Assembly: GCF_051172195.1 (NCBI RefSeq)
Contig: NZ_JBPJAQ010000001.1
Location: forward strand, 3,286,001-3,350,000
From: Paludibaculum fermentans_A
GTDB taxonomy: Bacteria > Acidobacteriota > Terriglobia > Bryobacterales > Bryobacteraceae
Reading direction: 5' to 3'
Length of the DNA: 64,000 nt
The notes under the pieces: model-generated
Seen by the model: only the letters and a program-made list of their open reading frames with translations
The model's database searches: none
What the model was told of the DNA's origin: nothing
Shown: piece after piece, positions 33,031 to 41,883 of the stretch
How positions within the stretch are numbered: position 1 is the first letter of the stretch
How the letters are laid out: each line of letters opens with the position of its first letter
Program-made: the position numbers and the translations under genes

Positions 33031-33189
33031 ATGAAACGCCTTCTCCTCCTCGTTCTCTTCCTTCTACCGGTGGTGGGAACCGCCGATTCCGTCCGCAAGA
33101 GTGACCCGATCCCCGGCTGTTACCCGGCGTGCCCGATTGGGCCGGAACTCACGACGAATGCCGTAGCGCCAACGGGACATTCCCTCTAG
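33031..33189 (+). CDS. 52-residue secreted peptide
   Basis: ATG at 33031 with AAGGA 8 bp upstream. The first 17-19 residues (MKRLLLLVLFLLPVVGTA) form a classical signal peptide, followed by a short mature part DSVRKSDPIPGCYPACPIG.. with two Cys five residues apart (CYPAC) and a Ser/Leu-ended tail. Such small exported peptides are easily missed. It precedes a membrane protein by 157 bp. No family is recognised; it could also be a leader peptide. Confidence 0.55.
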   Translation: MKRLLLLVLFLLPVVGTADSVRKSDPIPGCYPACPIGPELTTNAVAPTGHSL

Positions 33190-33346
33190 TTCGGTGTCCG
33201 GGCGGAGCGGCCGGAACCGGTGCTCCGCCCGGAGCCAGATCCAGGCACGGCTGAACGCCGCGCCAACTGCATGGTTTTGCGTCATCCCAGGCAAGGGCAT
33301 TTGATATTCTGGACTTCGTAGATGCCCGGCGCAGGTGGCGTGCTGA

Positions 33347-34132
33347 ATGGTGAAAATCCTCCCGCTCGAACAATTCTTCTGGTACGCCAACATGGTGCTG
33401 AAGGTGGTGCTGTTGTGGAGGTTGTTCGCCATTGGGCTGGCTCCGCGGTACAAGGCGTTGTGCGTGGCGATGATCCTGGCGACGGCGCGCACGCTGGTGT
33501 TGCTTCCGCTGAACGTTAACTCGCTGCCGTACGCGTATGTGTACCTGCTATCCCAGCCCCTGCTGCTGCTGGCCTACATCTTCGTCGCATTGGAGATCTA
33601 TGGCCAGGTGTTCGAGACCTACCAGGGCATTTCCTTTCTGGGCCGCGGCTTTCTGGTAGCCGCATTCGCGGTGAGCACGGGCGCCTCGTTGTGGCTTCAC
33701 GTGACCGAGTTCGGTGTGCAATCCAGTCCCCAGAAGATCCTGAGCCTCTACCTGGCGGGTGAGAGCGCACTATACATGATGCTGCTGGTTTTCCTGGTGG
33801 CGCTGGGGTTGTTTCTCTTCTGGTATCCGGTGCCGTTGAGGAAGAACCTGCTGCACTACATCCTGGTATTTTCTGTTTTCTTCGCCGCCAGTTCCTTCGG
33901 AATATACATGGGGCGCCAGGCGCCGGGCGGAATGGGCGCGCGGCTGGGCAGCACATTGCGGATGGGGATCGACACGGCCTGCCTGTGCTGCTGGGTATTT
34001 CTCTTCCGGCGCGATTGGGAAGAGAAGTCGACTGGCGTGGCATTTGCGGTGAGCGGCGCGCATCAGGTGCAGGTATTACAGCGGTTAGAGTCGATGAATC
34101 AGGCAATTCTGAGCGTCAGGAAATCCGCCTGA
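33347..34132 (+). CDS. Multi-pass membrane protein of unknown function
   Basis: 261 residues with seven or so hydrophobic segments (VLKVVLLWRLFAIGLA, VYLLSQPLLLLAYIFVALEIYG, LGRGFLVAAFAVSTGASLW, MMLLVFLVALGLFLFWYPV, LLHYILVFSVFFAASSFGIY). A cytoplasmic helical tail ends in VLQRLESMNQAILSVRKSA. It resembles 7TM sensor membrane modules without an attached kinase. ATG at 33347 and GTG at 33350 are both possible. It precedes another small membrane-anchored protein. Confidence 0.65.
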   Translation: MVKILPLEQFFWYANMVLKVVLLWRLFAIGLAPRYKALCVAMILATARTLVLLPLNVNSLPYAYVYLLSQPLLLLAYIFVALEIYGQVFETYQGISFLGRGFLVAAFAVSTGASLWLHVTEFGVQSSPQKILSLYLAGESALYMMLLVFLVALGLFLFWYPVPLRKNLLHYILVFSVFFAASSFGIYMGRQAPGGMGARLGSTLRMGIDTACLCCWVFLFRRDWEEKSTGVAFAVSGAHQVQVLQRLESMNQAILSVRKSA

Positions 34133-34226
34133 TTAGTGAAAAATTTCGTTAATATCGAAACATTCTGATTGCCCTTGGGGTGGATCGGGAGTACGATGGT
34201 GCGAATCGTATCGAGCTGGAGAATCC

Positions 34227-34751
34227 ATGTCACCCGTTGTCATCACCATTCTGGGCTCTGCTGCATTCATCCTTGTCCTCGGGTGGATTTACCGCCACAT
34301 CTCGGTTGCCCGTTCTGGCGACGGAGTCAGTGAGCAATGGTGGCAGGAGTTTTCGCCTGAGCGGTACGCTCCGATGACGCGGCTGCTGGCGAAGGAAGAT
34401 TTCGAGTTTGTGCAGCAGTTGGCCGGTTACCAGCCGGGGCTGGAGAAACGGCTTCGCGCCCGCCGGATTGCGGTTTTCTCCTCTTATCTCTTAGGGATGC
34501 GGCAGGACTTTGACCGGCTGCACTCGGTTGGACAGGCGCTGCTGATCTCGGGCCACCACACCCCGGGCCTGCAGGACAAGCTGTTCCGGTTGCGGCTGGA
34601 GTTCCTCCGCTCGTGGTGGATGGTGCGGGCCGAGCTCGCATTGTACCGGTTGGGTATCGGCGCAGTGGATCCGGCCAGGCTGGTCCAGACCTTCCAGGGC
34701 GCGGCAAAGCTGTTCGTTCCGGAACCCCAGTTTGCACCTACCGCCGCCTAG
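34227..34751 (+). CDS. Single-pass membrane-anchored protein of unknown function
   Basis: 174 residues: one N-terminal membrane segment (SPVVITILGSAAFILVLGWIY) followed by a soluble helical region (LLAKEDFEFVQQLAGYQPGLEKRLRARRIAVFSSYL, LRLEFLRSWWMVRAELALYRL). No named domain is recognised. It is 94 bp downstream of the 33347 gene on the same strand and likely cotranscribed. Confidence 0.6.
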   Translation: MSPVVITILGSAAFILVLGWIYRHISVARSGDGVSEQWWQEFSPERYAPMTRLLAKEDFEFVQQLAGYQPGLEKRLRARRIAVFSSYLLGMRQDFDRLHSVGQALLISGHHTPGLQDKLFRLRLEFLRSWWMVRAELALYRLGIGAVDPARLVQTFQGAAKLFVPEPQFAPTAA

Positions 34752-34869
34752 GGACCTTTGGCGGGGGTCCAACGTTAGCCAGGCTGATACCTGATATCCG
34801 GGCACGCCGTTGGGTTGTCCAAATCTTCTCTACCCAAATTGAGTCAAGTGGGCGCTGCCCGCGGTCGCG

Positions 34870-34896
34870 GACCCTAGGTAAATGCCTAGGTCTTTT
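34870..34896 (+). terminator. Candidate rho-independent terminator
   Basis: GACCCTAGG (34870-34878), loop TAAATG, CCTAGGTC (34885-34892), then TTTT. The stem has one bulged C. It lies 118 bp after the 34227 gene's stop and the T-run is on the plus strand, so it could end that transcript. The stem is short and the call is weak. Confidence 0.4.
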
Positions 34897-34992
34897 CCCT
34901 CGGCAGTTTCTCGTATAGCGGAGGATTGGCGGCGTATTGCCGGCCCAGTATCAGGCGTGTATCCACGCGCCAGCGGGACTGCGAACCGGCCG

Positions 34993-35745
34993 TCAGAGCT
35001 GTTTCAGGATTGCTTTCGCTTCCTTCAGCCCGTCGAACTGCTTCTCGTCCAGATGGAACTCACGTGAGTGGACGCAGCGCCGGGAGCCTTTGTGTTCAAC
35101 GGGGTACTTGAGGTGGAGCATCTCGTGATAGAGGACATACTCCACGGCCAAGCTGGGGACCTGCTCCTGATCGAGGATACGGCTGAGGATGATGGCATTG
35201 TGGACGGAGTCGAAGTGACCCAGCAGCCAGCGGGAGGGTTTGCGGCTCCAGCCCAGCTGTGGTTTTTGCATCCAGCCGCCGAAGTATTTCAGATTTATGG
35301 CGTCGAAAAGCGGATCTAAATCGTGGTGATCACCGCGCGGTCCTGAGACATACTTGCGGCCGCGGAGTTGACGCACGACCTGGTGGGTGCGGCGGACATC
35401 GCGCCGGTTCATATAGCGGCGGTAGTGGAGCAGCCAGTGCTGGGGGACCTGGCGGCGGAAGAGTTTGGAGATGAGGATCCAGGCCAGGGCTTCGCGGACG
35501 GTGCCGGGCGCGGCGGCGAGGAGCTCGCTGAGGCGCACTTCCAGTTCATCGCCCTTCAAATGGATTTTGCCCATGGTATTGACGTAGGGCCGGACGATGC
35601 AAATCACTGTCCCCACGGACTTTCCGCGCGCTACATCGGAGTAGACGCGGGCAAAGATCTGCTCGGTGGATTCGGTAGGATAATCGCCCAGGACTTGCAT
35701 CCCTCTTCTGAATAGCATATCAATGGAGTTTTGCGTCTGATTCAC
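34993..35745 (-). CDS. SprT-like zinc metalloprotein
   Basis: 250 residues, GTG start at 35745 (an internal ATG at 35718 also fits). The zinc site HEMLH lies in VEYVLYHEMLHLKYPVEHKGSRRCVHSREF, with a third His downstream, the SprT/Wss1-type arrangement. The N-terminal half is helical with basic patches (LFRRQVPQHWLLHYRRYMNRRDVRRTHQ). Such proteins can cleave DNA-bound proteins or act in metal-dependent stress response; this one is unstudied here. It diverges from fabH. Confidence 0.75.
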   Translation of the reverse strand: MNQTQNSIDMLFRRGMQVLGDYPTESTEQIFARVYSDVARGKSVGTVICIVRPYVNTMGKIHLKGDELEVRLSELLAAAPGTVREALAWILISKLFRRQVPQHWLLHYRRYMNRRDVRRTHQVVRQLRGRKYVSGPRGDHHDLDPLFDAINLKYFGGWMQKPQLGWSRKPSRWLLGHFDSVHNAIILSRILDQEQVPSLAVEYVLYHEMLHLKYPVEHKGSRRCVHSREFHLDEKQFDGLKEAKAILKQL

Positions 35746-35833
35746 ACAACTTTATCCGGAACCGGTCGCCACGTCGCCGGCCGCGGAGCCTTGGCTCTGC
35801 CAGCCCGGCGGCAATGCTCGGACGGGAGGCATT

Positions 35834-36823
35834 TTGCGGAACGTTAAGATTAGTGCGGTTGGCGCGTGGGTGCCGCCGCGCGTACTCACCAATGCAGACC
35901 TGGAGAAGATGGTCGATACCACGAATGAGTGGATTCTGGAGCGAACCGGAATTCGGGAACGGCATATTGCCGATCCTGAGATCGCCACGTCGGACATGGC
36001 GCTGAACGCGGCGCGTATCGCGCTGGAAGAGCGTGGAACGACGGCGGAGGATGTGGATGCGATCATCCTGTGCACGGTGACGCCGGACCACATGTTTCCG
36101 TCCACGGCCTGCATTGTGCAGCACAAGCTTGGGGCGAAGCACGCCTGGGGTTTCGACCTGGTGGCGGCGTGTTCCAGCTTTGTTTACGGGTTGACCACCG
36201 CCGCCCACCTGGTGGGCAGTGGATCCCACAAGAAGGTGCTGGTGATCGGCTCGGACACGATGAGCCGGATTATCGATTACAAGGACCGCTCGACGTGTGT
36301 GTTGTTCGGTGACGGCGCGGGCGCGTTCTTGATTGAGCCCGGGGAAGAGGGCGGCCCGGGGTTCATCGGATTCCGCAACGAATTGGATGGATCGGGCGGG
36401 GAAGCGCTCAGGATGCCTGCTGGCGGCTCCAGAATGCCCCCTTCGCACGAGACGATCGACAAGCGGCTCCATTTTGTCCACCAGGAAGGGCAGGCGGTGT
36501 TCAAGTTCGCCGTGCGCCGGATGGGTGAGATCAGTTCCGAGCTTCTGGCGGCCCACAACCTGAAGCCCAGCGATGTGAAGCTGATGATTCCGCACCAGGC
36601 AAACCGCCGGATCATCCTGGCGTGCGCAGACCGCCTGGGGATTCCGCACGACAAAGTGCTGATCAACATCGAGCGCTACGGGAATACCACCTCGGGGACG
36701 ATTCCGATCGCCACGCGGGAGGCGATTGACACGGGGCGGCTGGAGAAGGGCGACCTTGTTCTGTTTGCGGCTGTGGGTGCGGGCTTCACCGTGGGCGCCA
36801 ATCTGTGGCGCTGGGCAATCTGA
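35834..36823 (+). CDS. fabH: Beta-ketoacyl-ACP synthase III
   Basis: 329 residues with a TTG start after GGGAGG (35824-35829); no in-frame ATG lies near. Catalytic triad: Cys113 (AACSSFVYG), His254 (PHQANRR), Asn284 (YGNTTSG). The 30-residue His-Asn spacing matches E. coli FabH (244/274). It condenses acetyl-CoA with malonyl-ACP to begin fatty acid synthesis. Other fab genes are not in the window. Confidence 0.95.
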   Translation: MRNVKISAVGAWVPPRVLTNADLEKMVDTTNEWILERTGIRERHIADPEIATSDMALNAARIALEERGTTAEDVDAIILCTVTPDHMFPSTACIVQHKLGAKHAWGFDLVAACSSFVYGLTTAAHLVGSGSHKKVLVIGSDTMSRIIDYKDRSTCVLFGDGAGAFLIEPGEEGGPGFIGFRNELDGSGGEALRMPAGGSRMPPSHETIDKRLHFVHQEGQAVFKFAVRRMGEISSELLAAHNLKPSDVKLMIPHQANRRIILACADRLGIPHDKVLINIERYGNTTSGTIPIATREAIDTGRLEKGDLVLFAAVGAGFTVGANLWRWAI

Positions 36824-36895
36824 CGCTGAACGTATAGGTTGGCTTACAACCGGGCGCCCCTCCTGATATGCTGAAAACAGTCAGGAGGGGATGCC

Positions 36896-37702
36896 ATGTC
36901 GACACTCGCCACGCGGTATCAGGAAGGCCGAAAGACCGAAGAGTACCGTCAATACGACGACGCCACGCCACCAGTGGTGCGTGAGTTTTACCGGCTCAAC
37001 CACACCAACCAGACAGTCGCATTCAATCAGCAGATGCGCCGTAAGTGGTTGAATCTCGACCACGCTGAGATGAGTGTGTGGGACCTGATGGTGGAGCTGA
37101 ACAAGCTGGTGGACGATTCAGATCCCGACACCGACCTCTCCCAGATTGAACACAACCTGCAGACGGCGGAAGCCATTCGGGCGGATGGGCATCCACGCTG
37201 GTTCCAACTGACCGGGCTGATCCACGACCTTGGCAAAGTCCTATGGCTGTGGGGCGAGCCGCAGTGGGCGGTGGTGGGCGACACGTTCCCGGTGGGCTGC
37301 GCGTGGTCGAACAAGATCGTCTTCCCGGAGTACTTTGAAGCCAATGCCGATGCGGCGGTGCCGGAGTACCAGACGCGGCTGGGCGTGTATTCCGAAAACT
37401 GCGGGTTGGACAAGGTGAACCTCTCTTTCGGCCACGACGAGTATCTCTACCACGTCGTGAAGAACTACATGCCGGAAGAGGCGCTGTACATGATCCGGTA
37501 TCACTCCTGCTACCCAATCCACAGGGAGAGGGAGTACGAATACCTGATGAATGAGCACGATAAGGCCATGTTCGACTGGGTGCGGAAGTTCAACCCATAC
37601 GATCTGTACTCCAAGGGCAATACCAAGCCTGACGCAGAAAAGCTGACCCCCTACTACCAGGAACTGATCGCGGAATACTTCCCGGCGAAGATCCGGTGGT
37701 AG
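36896..37702 (+). CDS. myo-Inositol oxygenase (MIOX)
   Basis: 268 residues, close to the animal enzyme. AGGAGGGG lies 8 bp before the ATG. All metal ligands of the di-iron HD-like site can be read: His86 (SQIEHNLQTAE), His110-Asp111 (LIHDLGK), His180 (GHDEYLY), His203 (RYHSCYP) and Asp236 (NPYDLYSK). The Lys114 substrate-side residue is present. The enzyme cleaves myo-inositol to D-glucuronate with oxygen. It is best known from eukaryotes; no inositol catabolic gene is in the neighbourhood. It follows fabH after 72 bp. Confidence 0.9.
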   Translation: MSTLATRYQEGRKTEEYRQYDDATPPVVREFYRLNHTNQTVAFNQQMRRKWLNLDHAEMSVWDLMVELNKLVDDSDPDTDLSQIEHNLQTAEAIRADGHPRWFQLTGLIHDLGKVLWLWGEPQWAVVGDTFPVGCAWSNKIVFPEYFEANADAAVPEYQTRLGVYSENCGLDKVNLSFGHDEYLYHVVKNYMPEEALYMIRYHSCYPIHREREYEYLMNEHDKAMFDWVRKFNPYDLYSKGNTKPDAEKLTPYYQELIAEYFPAKIRW

Positions 37703-37711
37703 GAATCTCCC

Positions 37712-37740
37712 TTGATTTAGTTTCTTTCATGGAATAGAAA
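37712..37740 (+). promoter_or_regulatory. Candidate sigma-70-like promoter for the TonB receptor
   Basis: TTGATT (37712-37717), 17-bp spacing, TAGAAA (37735-37740). The -10 falls in an 8-bp inverted repeat, GAATAGAA-ATA-TTCTATTC (37732-37750), which stands out as AT-rich in a GC-rich genome. Similarity to the -35/-10 consensus is moderate (4/6 each). Confidence 0.4.
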
Positions 37741-37750
37741 TATTCTATTC
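37732..37750. promoter_or_regulatory. 8-bp-arm palindrome over the promoter
   Basis: Perfect 8-bp arms with 3-bp centre, sitting 86 bp before the TonB-receptor start and overlapping the putative -10. A regulator binding here would plausibly control the receptor. No regulator is adjacent. Confidence 0.45.
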
Positions 37751-37835
37751 ACGGCTGGTCAATGCTCCGTTGCTATCCTCGCCGCTGAGTCGTTCGCCTG
37801 AGGGGTGGACGAACGTAACCAAGGGAGTAAGCAAC

Positions 37836-40800
37836 ATGGGAAATCGCAACCACTGGCTGCGCGCGCTTGTTGTGTGTTCGGTGCTATCGGCCTCGTCGAT
37901 GGCACAGTCCACGTTCGGCGTGATACTGGGGACGATTACGGACGTATCGGGAGCGGCGGTGGCCGGAGCCGTCGTCCGCATCACGAATACGGATGAAAAC
38001 ACCGTCCGCGAAGTCACCAGTAACGACAGCGGGTTATTTGAAGCAGTGAATTCGAAGCCGGGCCATTACAAGTTGCAGGCCTCGGCGAAGGGCTTTCAGT
38101 TATCCACCGCGTCCGAGTTGACGCTGACGTCCCGCCAGACGCTGCGTGTCGATATGGCACTCAAGGTGGGCGATGTGAGTGAAGTGGTGAACGTGGAAGG
38201 GTCGACCGGCGTCATCACGACCGACACGCAGATGGTGGCCACGGCGATCAATGCAGAGAAGCTGGCGACGCTGCCGGGCAATGTGCGCGCGGCGGACAGC
38301 ACGAGTCCGTACAACCTGATTGCACTGCTGCCGGGCGTGCAGTCCGACAACAGCGGCAATTTCACGATCCAGGGCAATCTGCCTTCGCAGACGCAGTATT
38401 CGGTGGATGGCATCTCGACGACACAGGTGACGGGCAACGGGCCGTCGCGGAAGAGCTTCACGTCGATGGAGATGATCGCCGAGATCAAGGTGCAGGGCGT
38501 GGGCAATACGGCCGAGTATGGCCAGTCCGGCGACGTCACAACGATCTCGAAGAGCGGCACGAACGACTTCCATGGCGCGGCCTTCTGGTATCACCAGAAC
38601 CGCGCGCTGGACGCGAACCGCTATGGCGCGATCACGAAGCCGCAGAAGGTCGCGAACGATGTGGGGGGCAGCGGCGGTGGTCCGGTGACGATTCCGCGGC
38701 TTTACAACGGCAAGAACAAGACGTTCTTCTTCGCTGATTTCGAGCGCTTCACCTTCCCGCGCGGGGCGACGATCCAGAACCGCGTGCCGACGGAAGCGGT
38801 GCGCAACGGCGATTTCCGCAATGAAGGCGTAACGGTGTACGACCCGTTGACGAGCCAGCCGTTCGCCAACAATGTGATTCCCGCAGCGCGTATCAGCGAT
38901 GTGTCGAAGAAGGTGCTCTCGCTGTACCCGCTGCCGAACGCGGGCGACCTGACGAAGATCCACGATGCCAACTTCATCGCCAACCGGGACAACAGCTACA
39001 ACTCGAACCAGTACGACATCCGGGTGGACCACTACCTGACGTCGAAGCAGTCGGTTTACGCGCGCTGGACATGGCTCAAGACGACCACCAACACGCCGAA
39101 GCCACTGGCTTTGCCTTCCGGCACAGCGGACGAGAACAGCAAGATGTTCGTGGTCTCGCACAATTACACGCTGAAGGCGAATCTGCTGAACGAGTTCCGT
39201 TTCGGGTTCTCGCTGTTCGACAACGCCAACGCGATGCCCTTCGACGGGCCGGGGTTCACCAACTCGCTGGGTTTGAAGGGCCTGGGGCCGACGTTCCCGT
39301 ACAACGGCCTGCCGGACATCGATATCAGCGGCCAGATGCAGTCGCTGGACGTGGACCGCGTGGACAGTTTCGGGAAGTCGCACACCTTCCAGTACACAGA
39401 CAACCTGACCTGGATCAAAGGCCGGCACACGATGAAGTTCGGCGGCGACATCCGGCACATGCGGGCCGGGTCCGCGCTGGGGTTCATTGGCGGCGACAAC
39501 TACGGCAACTTCGCGTTTGACGGCACGTTCTCGCAGAGCGCGATCGGCGATTTTCTGCTGGGGGTGCCGGTGGGCACGGCGTTCGCGATTGTAAAGAACG
39601 ACAATGACGGGCGAACGAACCACTATGCGGTGTATGCGCAGGACAGCTACCGGGTGAGCCCGAAGCTGACGCTGGAGTTCGGGCTGCGGTATGAGTATCA
39701 CCCGTCGTACCAGGACTCGGGCGGCAATATCGGCAACTTCGACCCGAGTGTGCCGAAGTCAGGCCGGGTGGTGTATCCGACGGGGACGGAAGCAAACCTG
39801 GCTCCGGGGTACCTGGCGTCGTTCAACGCGTGTCCGGCGTTTAACAGCACAACGGGTCCGTCGGCGAACGGGGCTCCGTGTACGCCGGTGTTCTCGGCGT
39901 CAGCGGCGGGTCTTCCGGAAGGTTTGCGGTATGTGCCCAAGCTGCGGTTCCTGCCGCGCTTTGGCTTCGCCTACCGGCCGTTTACGAACGGCAAGACGGT
40001 GATCCGCGGCGGCGCCGGCTTGTACAACGTCGTCGTGCTGGGCAGCGTGTTCTACTCGCTGACCGGGACGCTGCAGTCGGATGCGCGGCAGTTCCTGAAT
40101 CCGGACCTGCAGGGCAAGCCGACGTTTGCCTGGCCGAACATCAACGCGGGCGGCAGCGGCATTGTCAGCGACTCGTTCGGGAACGCGTATTTCGGTACGG
40201 CGAACTCGATCGACTTCAAGGATCCGAAGTCGTACCAGTGGAACTTCTCGGTGGACCGGGAGATTGCGCGGTCGACTGGGTTGCGGGTGTCGTATATCGG
40301 CCAGCGGACCTTGTCGCTGGTGTGGGCTCCGGACCTGAACCAGTCGTATTACTCGAAGCAGTTCTATGCGGCGCAGCCCCTGAGCCAGCGGCCGTTCCCG
40401 AACTGGGGCGTTGTGAATACGCGGGCCACGGGCGCGAGCGCCATTTACCATGCCGGCCAGGTGGAGCTAAACCATCACCTGAGCAGCACGCTGCAGCTGA
40501 ATTCGACGTACACGTTTGCGAGCAACCTGGCGGACAACCAGGGGCCGAGTGCCACCGGTTTCGCCGGGGAGACGGGCGGCGGGCGTGATATGGACACGTA
40601 CAACCGGGCGTCCTCGTATGGGCCGGTGTACGCGACGCGGCGGCACCGTTGGATTACGACGGCGGTGTACGAGCTGCCGTTTGGCCGTGGGCGGGCGTAT
40701 GGCTCGCACATGAGCAAGGGTGTGGATGCGGTGATCGGCGGATGGCGGCTGAGCTCGAGCTTCCTGGCGCAGAGCGGGCCGTACATGACGCCGACGTTCA

Positions 40801-41267
40801 GCGGCGGTGATCCTTCGGGTACAGGCTCGGGCCGCATTGGCCGGACGCAGCATCCGGACCGGGTGGGCGACGGCAACCTGTCGAATCCGACTCGGGACAA
40901 GTGGGCCGATATCGGGGCGTTTGCGTGCCCCGGCTCGCCGAACTGGCAGGCGACGAAGCCGTGCCGGACGGGCATCAGCCCGACGTCGGACCCGGCTCCG
41001 ATTGGGCGGTATGGGAACTCGGGGGTGGGCATCATCCACGGGCCCAGCACCATCAACCTGTCGGCCGGACTGGCGAAGACGGTGAACCTGACGGAGCGGT
41101 TCAAGCTGAAGGTGGAGGGTACGTTCACCAACGTGCTGAACCACACCAATCTGGCTGATCCGAATCTGTCGATCGACAGCAGCAGCTTCGGCCGGATCAC
41201 GGCCGCGCGGCCCTATGATTTCGGCGGCAGCCGGAATGGGCAGGTGAGCGCGCGGATCGAGTTCTAG
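37836..41267 (+). CDS. TonB-dependent receptor, Oar-like with carboxypeptidase-regulatory domain
   Basis: 1143 residues from ATG 37836, which has AAGGGAG upstream and a signal peptide (RALVVCSVLSASSMAQ). Residues about 27-110 are a carboxypeptidase-regulatory-like domain (ILGTITDVSGAAVAGAVVRITNTDENTVREVTSNDSGLFE). A plug region (GNLPSQTQYSVDGISTTQV) follows, then a long barrel (HAVYAQDSYRVSPKLTLEFGLRYEYH-like strands) that ends QVSARIEF, with a terminal aromatic residue for BAM recognition. Acidobacteria carry many such receptors, thought to take up polymers or sugars. A terminator follows 28 bp after the stop. Confidence 0.9.
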   Translation: MGNRNHWLRALVVCSVLSASSMAQSTFGVILGTITDVSGAAVAGAVVRITNTDENTVREVTSNDSGLFEAVNSKPGHYKLQASAKGFQLSTASELTLTSRQTLRVDMALKVGDVSEVVNVEGSTGVITTDTQMVATAINAEKLATLPGNVRAADSTSPYNLIALLPGVQSDNSGNFTIQGNLPSQTQYSVDGISTTQVTGNGPSRKSFTSMEMIAEIKVQGVGNTAEYGQSGDVTTISKSGTNDFHGAAFWYHQNRALDANRYGAITKPQKVANDVGGSGGGPVTIPRLYNGKNKTFFFADFERFTFPRGATIQNRVPTEAVRNGDFRNEGVTVYDPLTSQPFANNVIPAARISDVSKKVLSLYPLPNAGDLTKIHDANFIANRDNSYNSNQYDIRVDHYLTSKQSVYARWTWLKTTTNTPKPLALPSGTADENSKMFVVSHNYTLKANLLNEFRFGFSLFDNANAMPFDGPGFTNSLGLKGLGPTFPYNGLPDIDISGQMQSLDVDRVDSFGKSHTFQYTDNLTWIKGRHTMKFGGDIRHMRAGSALGFIGGDNYGNFAFDGTFSQSAIGDFLLGVPVGTAFAIVKNDNDGRTNHYAVYAQDSYRVSPKLTLEFGLRYEYHPSYQDSGGNIGNFDPSVPKSGRVVYPTGTEANLAPGYLASFNACPAFNSTTGPSANGAPCTPVFSASAAGLPEGLRYVPKLRFLPRFGFAYRPFTNGKTVIRGGAGLYNVVVLGSVFYSLTGTLQSDARQFLNPDLQGKPTFAWPNINAGGSGIVSDSFGNAYFGTANSIDFKDPKSYQWNFSVDREIARSTGLRVSYIGQRTLSLVWAPDLNQSYYSKQFYAAQPLSQRPFPNWGVVNTRATGASAIYHAGQVELNHHLSSTLQLNSTYTFASNLADNQGPSATGFAGETGGGRDMDTYNRASSYGPVYATRRHRWITTAVYELPFGRGRAYGSHMSKGVDAVIGGWRLSSSFLAQSGPYMTPTFSGGDPSGTGSGRIGRTQHPDRVGDGNLSNPTRDKWADIGAFACPGSPNWQATKPCRTGISPTSDPAPIGRYGNSGVGIIHGPSTINLSAGLAKTVNLTERFKLKVEGTFTNVLNHTNLADPNLSIDSSSFGRITAARPYDFGGSRNGQVSARIEF

Positions 41268-41294
41268 AAGCAGTTGTCAGCTTGAGGACGGGAG

Positions 41295-41319
41295 GGGCCG
41301 GTGATTGCCGGCCCTTTTT
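41295..41319 (+). terminator. Rho-independent terminator of the TonB receptor
   Basis: GGGCCGG (41295-41301), loop TGATTG, CCGGCCC (41308-41314), then TTTTT. A perfect 7-bp GC stem with a T-run on the plus strand, 28 bp after the receptor stop codon and 7 bp before the convergent exbD stop. Confidence 0.85.
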
Positions 41320-41325
41320 CGCGTT

Positions 41326-41742
41326 TCAGCGTCCGGAGTCGAGGCGCGCCGTGAGGAGGCCGACGTGGTCGATGGAGGCGCCCTTGGCGATGTCTACGAC
41401 CTGGGCGACGTACTGGAATTCAGTATCGGCGGCGGCCTGGACGAAGACGACGCGTTCGGCGCGGGTTTTGAAGATGTCGAGGAGGCGGGCTCCGAGGTCG
41501 GCGAGGCGGATGGGTTCGGTGTTGATGCGGAGGCCGGAATCGCCCGAGAGCTGAATGACGACGGAGCGGTCGGCCGGGCGGTTGACGTGCGGGTCTACGC
41601 CGGGCTGGGGCAGGGCGGCGGAGAGGCCCAGGGTCCTGGGCGGAGTGATCACCATGAAGATGATCAGGAGCACGAGGAGAATGTCGATGAGGGGCGTGAC
41701 ATTCAGTTCAGCTCCGCGGGCACTGCTGTTGGTGAAGGCCAT
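41326..41742 (-). CDS. ExbD/TolR family protein
   Basis: 138 residues from the ATG at 41742; the frame is open further upstream but the extension is not protein-like. One N-terminal membrane helix (LNVTPLIDILLVLLIIFMVIT) contains the Asp essential for proton use in ExbD. A periplasmic domain follows (VVIQLSGDSGLRINTEPIRL..VFVQAAADTEFQYVAQVVDIAKGA). It energises TonB or Tol together with ExbB/TolQ, which is not adjacent. Near the receptor but convergent, so not one operon. Confidence 0.9.
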   Translation of the reverse strand: MAFTNSSARGAELNVTPLIDILLVLLIIFMVITPPRTLGLSAALPQPGVDPHVNRPADRSVVIQLSGDSGLRINTEPIRLADLGARLLDIFKTRAERVVFVQAAADTEFQYVAQVVDIAKGASIDHVGLLTARLDSGR

Positions 41743-41883
41743 GATGCCTGGATAGACACCGCGTGCGGGCGGGATTGTTCCTGACTCATTTGCGGGCTGC
41801 GCGCGGCGCAAAGCTATCGGATAATGGAGAAGAGGGCCTCGCGCCCCCACCCCGTTCCTGACCACAACCAAGACAACACCACT

